Assembly: GCF_008315115.2 (NCBI RefSeq)
Contig: NC_050190.1
Location: 6,601,507-6,665,506, forward strand
Length of the DNA stretch: 64,000 nucleotides
From: Sander lucioperca
Taxonomy: Eukaryota > Chordata > Actinopteri > Perciformes > Percidae
Direction of reading: 5' to 3'
Every line of letters begins with the position of its first letter. Positions within the stretch are counted from its first letter, which is position 1. This document shows positions 58,278 to 64,000 of the stretch, one piece after another. Made by a program: the position numbers and the translations under genes. The notes below the pieces were generated by a model. It did no database searches. It saw only the letters and a program-made list of their open reading frames with translations, and was not told the DNA's origin.

Positions 58278-59286
58278 TGGAGCAAGAGAAAATCACAGAA
58301 ACATTCTGTGATGTAAGTCTTTTGAACATACAGTATACCTTCCAAGAAAAATGTTGCTGACTTATTCATGAAATCATGGGAAGAGGATGATGTTTGCACA
58401 TTTCTAAAATAGCCACCGGTGAGAGTATTCTGCAACTAGCGATGACGACTGGAGACGAAAACAGCATAGTGCCTCATAAGATGGGTACCATGTGTATACG
58501 CAGCTTCTGAAAAACTATAAAAAATCAATACATTAGCTCTTACCATAAAGGTGTTTCACAAATACCCATTATTACTGTCACAAAGACATTTTTTTTCCAG
58601 GTCACAATACTTGTGGAACTGCCGTCATTTAGCTTTATGTTGGACTTTGAGTGCAAACGTAAACTCACTTCTATATCCGTCTGTTAGTATCGTCCAAAAG
58701 AGAATAATAACTTATTGTCCTCTGTTGCGACTGTCAATGTCTCAGGAGTGAATAGTTCCATTAATGGCTTGTTTTTGTCTAGAATGAGAACATCAATTTA
58801 CCACTTCATTCCTGGTTGGGGACACATTTCAGGGAATCAAAACCATTTCTAGGGAAAGCAATTCCCTCTGACTGTCTGCACGGTGGACATTGTGCTACAA
58901 TTCTATTACGAAAGCATTTAAAAAAAGGTTAGGTTTGGTTTTGAATCGTTCATTCCTGGTAAAAAAAAGGCAATTATATTTAGTTCAGCTTAAGTTTGAT
59001 TTTTTCGTTTTAAGTAAAAGGAAAAGAAAAGAGCATAGTCATTAATACCGAACCATGTCTAATGCTGTTATTTTAGTGTTTCACTGCAATAAAGGTCAGA
59101 CTCAAACATCCCACTGGCAGCATTGGGTTATGTGAGGATTGTTAATAGTAGTTGATTGCTTTAATGTACAACAGGAATGTGTAAATGAATAATATAGCAA
59201 TAATTATCCTCTTTGCTACTAACATACCAAACATGAGGTCTTGCTGTACAGTATGTGGCAGTGCAAGAGAAGCTTCAGAGCTGTAA

Positions 59287-59520
59287 TCTGTAATTCAAAA
59301 ATAAAGCTACTAGGACAGCACTCCAATTTAATAGTTTATTGCCACACAACGGACGTTTCGGGCAGCGCCCTTCCTCAGCGTGTGCACAGGCAATTACAAT
59401 CAATACTCCCCATACAGGTGGGTTTAATTATACAACCAAAACTGCACAGGTGGAGTAAATCATCCACAACTAGCACATCAATCCCAAAGGAGGGAGCCAC
59501 AGCCAATTCAGATCAGGGTT
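59287..59520 (-). mobile_element. Probable Penelope-like element terminal region
   Basis: Read on the minus strand, the region has a hammerhead-like core (see separate entry) followed by CAATAAACTATTAAATTGGA and 'gtgctgtcctagtagc', the layout I associate with Penelope-like terminal repeats in fish. No reverse transcriptase or GIY-YIG endonuclease coding remains. The left flank extends to about 59520, where the border is vague. Confidence 0.5.
59343..59387 (-). ncRNA. Hammerhead-ribozyme-like motif
   Basis: On the minus strand: CACACG (stem I) then CTGAGGA (core CUGANGA), one A, stem II GGGC-GCT-GCCC, GAAA (core), the palindromic ACGT overlapping it, a GTC cleavage triplet, and CGTTGTG, which re-pairs with CACACG apart from one bulged base. 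Short palindromic stem III is known in hammerheads of Penelope-like elements. The extra A after CUGANGA is a deviation. Activity is unknown. Confidence 0.45.
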
Positions 59521-59813
59521 AGTAAACACAAACCAAACCAAATAAAAAAAAATAAAGAAATTAAAAAGTACAATACCAAATAAAGATATCTTGTCAAAAA
59601 TGAACATTCTTAGGACAAAACCAGAAAGTTTGACCTAGAGTAACTTTTGAGAACCTTTATATTTTCTTTGGAATAATGTATTCTATGCAGGACTTTTAAC
59701 TGGATCAGCTGCAGCCTGGCATTAATTAAACAGACATCACCCAAAAAAAGACCATATAGGTTGATTGTGCAAGCAGCTCATAATGACTTATATATTTACA
59801 TTTGTTGTTAGGC

Positions 59814-59828
59814 GGCGCCCTCTCGTGG
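59814..59828 (-). promoter_or_regulatory. CTCF-like motif
   Basis: The minus strand reads CCACGAGAGGGCGCC, matching CCASYAGRKGGCR except at the fifth position (G for Y). It lies in a repeat-like stretch. Confidence 0.4.
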
Positions 59829-60349
59829 CTGTAGTAATTGCGAGAGCAAACGAGGTGACAAAGTATAAGATCATCAGGTTGGGGTGATGGATGGCGTAAA
59901 CAAACAGGGGACTGGGGTTTGTGTCCAGTGTGAAACCAAAAGTCAACTGTCACTTTTTTAAATTAACCGAGTTTAATGGACCTTAGTGCGTGACGCAATG
60001 AGCAATTTTAGTAGTTTTATGTGACTCATTTTAAGCCAACCCTTGATGTTTTACTAACCCAAAGTATTTTAGTTGCCTAAAGTGAACTAGTTCCATTTCA
60101 AAACATTAACTATTGGTTTAAAAGTGTGACATTTACCTTAATTAGAACTGTCACGTGATAAAAACTTACATCGCAGTCACATCACGGTCGCATGTTCAAA
60201 ATGGCAACTGCGCGGCCGTATCACAGCGTTAAAAAACATGCTCATATTTGTCGTGTTGGGAGTCATTGAAATGTATCTATTCTGTCTTTAGGTATGAGGT
60301 TGTGTTGTATTTGAACTTTCACAGATCCTCTCCAACCGCTCCGTCCACT

Positions 60350-60450
60350 AGACTGGCTATCACCAGACCAAGCTCAATCTTGTAGGGCGAAATCAAATCG
60401 CCGGCAGATCGGGCTGGGTTTACCCAGTCTATCCGTCCACACCTCCTCAG
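60350..60450 (+). mobile_element. Short copy of the 12825 dispersed element
   Basis: 'gactggctatcaccagacc' followed by 'aagctcaatctt' is shared with 12833-12862. The end 'tttacccagtctat' is an approximate inverse of the start, so this is likely an internally deleted TIR element of about 100 bp. Confidence 0.55.
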
Positions 60451-61741
60451 TCAACTCCACACTAAGATCTGCCTGCCATAGTTTAAATATAATAATAAGT
60501 CTGCAATAGTCTATAACTGAGATTTGTCCTTCCAGTGAGGAAAGGCTTCATAATGAAAATATCATAAAAGTTCATCATAAAATTATGATTAAAACAAATG
60601 AAGAGAATATACAGACAGTACAGGAGCTTAGAGCTCTGCAGGACAAAACTATCTTCAACCAGATGCAATATATATAGCAGTGTGTGGGGTATTGAATTGT
60701 CACATACATTTTTCATAATATAAATGGGTTTGTCAATTGTAATTAATCAGCTGTTGGGGTGAGACTAAATATAATATTGTAGTAATTTAATTAGCTCTGT
60801 TCACTGTTGTCAAATAGAAATCATGTGTATAATTTATACATTGCTGGTACAGTTGTTTAGCCTCTCTCATAAGCTCACAGTATCTTTGTTAGGTAGTGCA
60901 TATTTTATTAGCCACAATGTGTTGTTCCATTAATTCCATGTTCACAGGTGCACCAAGGAATCTCCATCTTCCCTCATCAGAGAATGAACTCTCTAACCCA
61001 TTGTTTATGTGACACTTTCTGTACTCAGTGCTAATGGCAGTCAAGGGTGGGCACAGTAACCCATCTCATTAAATTCCTGTCTTCAGGATGAGAGCCAGCC
61101 GTGGTCCCTGCTGAGCTTGTGCTTCGAGTTCACAGGCCTACACCAAATCCCAACTGATGCTTCTCCGGAAGGATGGGGGATAGAAAGTGGGTAGTCTTCC
61201 CAAAAGCCTGGCTGTTTTGTAGGTTTGCAATGGTTAACGACTTCCCTGACTTGTGGATGGATGCACAGATGTATTGTCTCCAACCAGGAAGGACTGCCTC
61301 CTCCTCTTACTCTTCCTGAGCTCTGCAGCTTTCAGCATAGAGACAGGGGGGAGGGAGACGTGAAGAGACAGGTATCAAAAGAAGTGCATCTCACCACGCT
61401 GTTTGCTGATCTAGGTATGCACACCAGCACGCCAAATCATACTGCAGTGAATGGTGGAGTCCTCAGTATGGAGTGGTTTAAAGTAAACAAACACCTCTGT
61501 TCAGCTGGGATGTGTGACAGCAGCGCTCTTCTATGTCCACAGCCGCCTGCTGCTAGATTCAAATGGCTGAGAATGAATTGACATGCAGGTATTAGCATTT
61601 GTTGTCTAGCTGCAGCTATTGTCCGCACAGTAATGACAAGTCATGCTCAGTTGATTAGAGAATGTATATATGGCACAGGAAACCAGACAGACATGTATTT
61701 CAATGACTGGTATGCTGTTTAGCACAGTCGTCCTCAAGGTT

Positions 61742-62245
61742 TTAGGGTAAGGTAAGCCCCTGGCTTAGCCCGGTGCGAGTAAGAATTGGCCCATTCCATA
61801 TTTCATGAGGCTGACAGGTACATACCGATCTAATTTTGTCCTTGGAGACATTCGCAAGGCTCCACACACGATTTATCTGCAGGTCACCTGCAGGGTTCCA
61901 TAGAGGAGATGGATGAAGTGGTAACAGATGACGGCCCGTGAAGCACCAGCAGCCTGAGTTATGAGTATACTTGTCGATAAAGTCCTCCACAGGCAAAACT
62001 ACAGCGTGTAGGAGAAGCGGGTTAGTGACCGTAAACAGCCATAACTGACCATGAACGCCGGCATCAAGATGAAGGGAGCCCCCCGTTTGAAGACAGATGG
62101 AGATAGGGTCAGATTTATCCCCTACTGTAGTGAATTGGGTGGTCATATTTGAGCCACTTGTCAAGAAGATTGGATGCGATGACAAGAAAATGTGGGATGC
62201 ATATTTACTTGCGAGGGACGGCAGCAATTGATTTTGCATTAGCAA
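61742..62245 (-). other. Longest unexplained open frame (167 codons)
   Basis: A Met-to-stop frame of 167 codons on the minus strand, outside any repeat I recognise. It contains stretches such as GGSLHLDAGVHGQLWLF and VEDFIDKYTHNSGCWCF but no motif of a family I know, no signal peptide and no clear Kozak context. Splice-like sequences inside it (for example CAG|GTGACC) do not resolve into an obvious exon. It may be chance, a pseudogene piece, or an exon of an unfamiliar gene. Confidence 0.2.
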
Positions 62246-62812
62246 GCAAGTTGCAAGGCCTTGTAAAAATGATGCAATTTTGTGTCACGCCTCTGTGGAA
62301 CAACCACTCTTTGAAATTAAGGTATATATTTGAGCTGGCAAAAATCGAGGATGAGACACTTCAGTCTGTTTTGCCTTTGCAAAAATACACTAAGACATAT
62401 GCCAAGCGAAAATGTCATCCAGAGTGAGCTGGCTCCTGATGACTTTAGCCCTATCATTTTATGTGCCTCTTAGACTGCTCAAGCTTTAGCAGCATTACTG
62501 AGTCAGATGGAGGTTTTTTATCTTACAGATGAAGCTTCTGTGGTAATATAAAGATCAACAGCGTGAGATTACCCCTGGTTACCAGACCACTTTGATTAAC
62601 CTGCACTAAAATGATGGTCAATCAATACAGTGTAATGCAAGGTGAGGAAAATCAATTTGTTCTCAATTACATTGCAATCAGCACCATCAAAGCATCTCAT
62701 CTCCTTCCCTCCTCAAAGAGTTTGAGAACCAGAGGGAATTTGATTAGTAATTCAATCATTTGAACAAATATGGCCCTGCTGCTCTAAAACTGACAGGTAC
62801 ATAAATGAAAAT

Positions 62813-62827
62813 GCACTAGGGGGCACC
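62813..62827 (+). promoter_or_regulatory. CTCF-like motif
   Basis: GCACTAGGGGGCACC matches the CTCF core CCASYAGRKGGCR except for G at its first position. It is one of the best single matches in the window outside transposons. Confidence 0.5.
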
Positions 62828-63087
62828 TTCAGTTTCTGCAAGTTCCCAAAAGCTGTGAGATTTTTAAGATGCTCTAATCATATTTGGCCAGATTTTATGG
62901 ACAACGTGCATCAGTCTCATGGGACAGGAACTGGGTGGAGACCGATACTCGGATGCTACTAAATAAAAGATAATAAGGCCTGTTAAATCCGGATTATCCC
63001 CCTTAATCTGGTTTGTACTGGCCAGGGAGAGCAGTGTCCTCTCAGCTGAAAAGATTGCATGCACGCACACACAGCATCCGTGCTGCA

Positions 63088-63101
63088 CTGCCACCTAGCA
63101 G
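63088..63101 (-). promoter_or_regulatory. CTCF-like motif, weaker
   Basis: The minus strand reads CTGCTAGGTGGCAG. The AGGTGGCAG core is good, with two mismatches in the left CCA. It faces the motif at 62813. Confidence 0.35.
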
Positions 63102-63119
63102 TCAAATCAAAAACACTTC

Positions 63120-63300
63120 AAATCACTTCAATTTCAATTTATTTATAAGGGACAATGTGCAATTAAAACATAAATGTGACCATATAATGCATTGCACCAG
63201 AGTTAGCCGATGGCAAATTTACATCTGCAGTCCCTCGAAAAACACAAATACAAATACAACATTTTAAAAGTTGAAACATCGCTTAATGAGTAAAAAAAAC
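63120..63300 (-). mobile_element. Possible retroelement 3' tail, reverse orientation
   Basis: 'caatttatttataagggaca' and 'atgtgcaattaaaacataaa' parallel the stretch at 4146-4200. Probably the same family; no coding sequence remains. Confidence 0.4.
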
Positions 63301-63334
63301 ATGCAACAAATAACAATATTTTACATTTCATATC

Positions 63335-63341
63335 ACACACC

Positions 63342-63374
<33 letters not shown>

Positions 63375-63382
63375 ACACACAC
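63335..63382 (+). repeat. (CA)n microsatellite, interrupted
   Basis: About 48 bp of CA with C and CG interruptions. Confidence 0.95.
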
Positions 63383-64000
63383 GGTCAGCCCTGTTCGAGA
63401 GACAAGCAAGACCAACAATTTGTGAGGAATGATTAACTAACAGTGTGCGTGTATTCCTGAGTCATTTCATTCACTTTTAGGTCATTGCAGACAGTTGTGC
63501 TCTTGGTCTAAACCGTGACAGAAGAAATTGTGAACAATCTTTTCATTTTAAATGTAAAACCACCCCTCTCATTGCTGAAGAATATAACAATGAAGCTCTC
63601 CCTTTCTCTACCTTTTTCCTCTGAATTGGCTTCTATAGCTCTGTATTTGACACGCACGCACGCTACGCACACATGCACACACACAAAATCAGTGGAATTC
63701 CCCTTCAGGGATTACACTGCTATGCTAATTAAGTAAACTGAAAAGATCAAGTGGGCAACTGACTCGACGCCCACAGTATGCAAGCACCCCTCTGACTCAC
63801 CAGTCATGCTGTGTGACCAAAGGCAGTGGGCGGGTGAGGGTGCGGGGGTGGGCCTGGGTTGCTCTCCCTGGAGGACAACATTGTTACCTTTTCCAGTCCA
63901 TCAGCGGCTGCTGCCCTGGGGAAACAGTCGATACCAACTGTTTGGGCACTTAGTCACTGTTGTCAGCTGTCAGATACAGCAGATTAGACCTCACTTGGCT
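63383..64000. other. No gene recognised; G-rich tract at 63828-63858
   Basis: Non-coding. It contains short CA-type words at 63651-63684 and a G-run cluster that could form a quadruplex. The window ends without a recognised feature. Confidence 0.5.
63828..63858 (+). promoter_or_regulatory. Predicted G-quadruplex with GC-box
   Basis: G-runs of 3, 3, 3, 5, 3 and 3 bases at 63828, 63832, 63838, 63844, 63850 and 63856, separated by loops of 1-3 bases, meet the usual G-quadruplex pattern. GTGGGCGGGT within it is a GC-box/Sp-type site. Function unknown. Confidence 0.55.

Larger units (their letters stand above)
55261..59285. other. No established gene; two candidate signal-peptide exons
   Basis: Unique sequence. 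At 55429-55483 and 56585-56628 short hydrophobic reading frames run straight into GTGAGT/GTGAGA donor-like sites. A T-run lies at 56982-56995. Other frames are unrecognised. Confidence 0.45.
59521..61741. other. No gene recognised; diverged repeats
   Basis: Around 59800-60240 lies an unclassified repeat-like stretch ('gcggcgccctctcgtggctg', 'ctaacccaaagtattttag'). 60350-60450 is a short copy of the element at 12825, opening 'ctggctatcaccagaccaag' and closing 'ggtttacccagtct'. The remainder is unique non-coding sequence. Confidence 0.45.
62246..63117. other. No gene recognised; CNE-like, CTCF-like motifs
   Basis: 62500-62790 is rich in homeodomain-type words (GATTAGTAATTCAATCATTTG, 20-21 bases at 62740) without repeat character. 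CTCF-like motifs follow at 62813 and 63088. Confidence 0.4.

Overview
The window looks like intergenic or deep-intronic DNA from a ray-finned fish, most likely a percomorph teleost. I recognise no complete host gene and no conserved multi-exon gene. The basis is an AT-rich, vertebrate-style sequence with long CA/TG microsatellites and a typical teleost mix of transposable elements: CR1/L2-group and RTE (Rex3-like) LINEs, tRNA-derived SINEs, many non-autonomous hAT elements, a Harbinger-like element, TTAA-target elements and a probable Penelope-like tail. Species-level placement is inference. Every long open frame is either transposon-derived, simple-sequence artefact, or without recognisable homology.

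Layout. 1-395: 3' end of an L2-type LINE. 3.6-4.9 kb: a degenerate 32-bp minisatellite and a 71-bp-arm inverted repeat. 6.86-7.29 kb: a TIR-element fragment. 9.0-11.6 kb: a decayed LINE reverse transcriptase split just upstream of its YADD motif by a 1,275-bp solo LTR with a 4-bp target duplication. 11.7-13.1 kb: a Penelope-like tail and two DNA-transposon remnants. 14.4-16.8 kb: a TTAA-flanked MITE, then a SINE that has received a hAT element (8-bp duplication) and a TTAA-class element carrying 14 copies of a 46-bp minisatellite. 18.5-19.8 kb: a TIR element, a hAT remnant and a 120-bp near-perfect palindrome. 22.6-23.4 kb: a deleted hAT element that keeps a BED zinc-finger transposase exon. 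28.25-28.57 kb: a SINE. 33.5-34.2 kb: Harbinger-like element. 36.4-38.5 kb: dispersed repeats and a well-preserved RTE insertion. 40.9-42.4 kb: a long TIR element with a cluster of CCAAT boxes. 45.2, 48.2-48.9 and 54.7-55.2 kb: further hAT elements, one pair carrying CTCF-like motifs. 59.3 kb: a Penelope-like tail with a hammerhead-like core.

No set of genes works together here. The interesting content is structural and regulatory: nested insertions that give a relative history, strong hairpins, transposon-borne CTCF-, RFX- and CCAAT-type motifs, a possible insulator-like cluster of CTCF motifs at 58-63 kb, a predicted G-quadruplex near the right end, and two candidate signal-peptide first exons at 55.4 and 56.6 kb. 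I found no convincing new biological system. All family assignments come from reading motifs, TIRs and target duplications by eye; no database search was possible.
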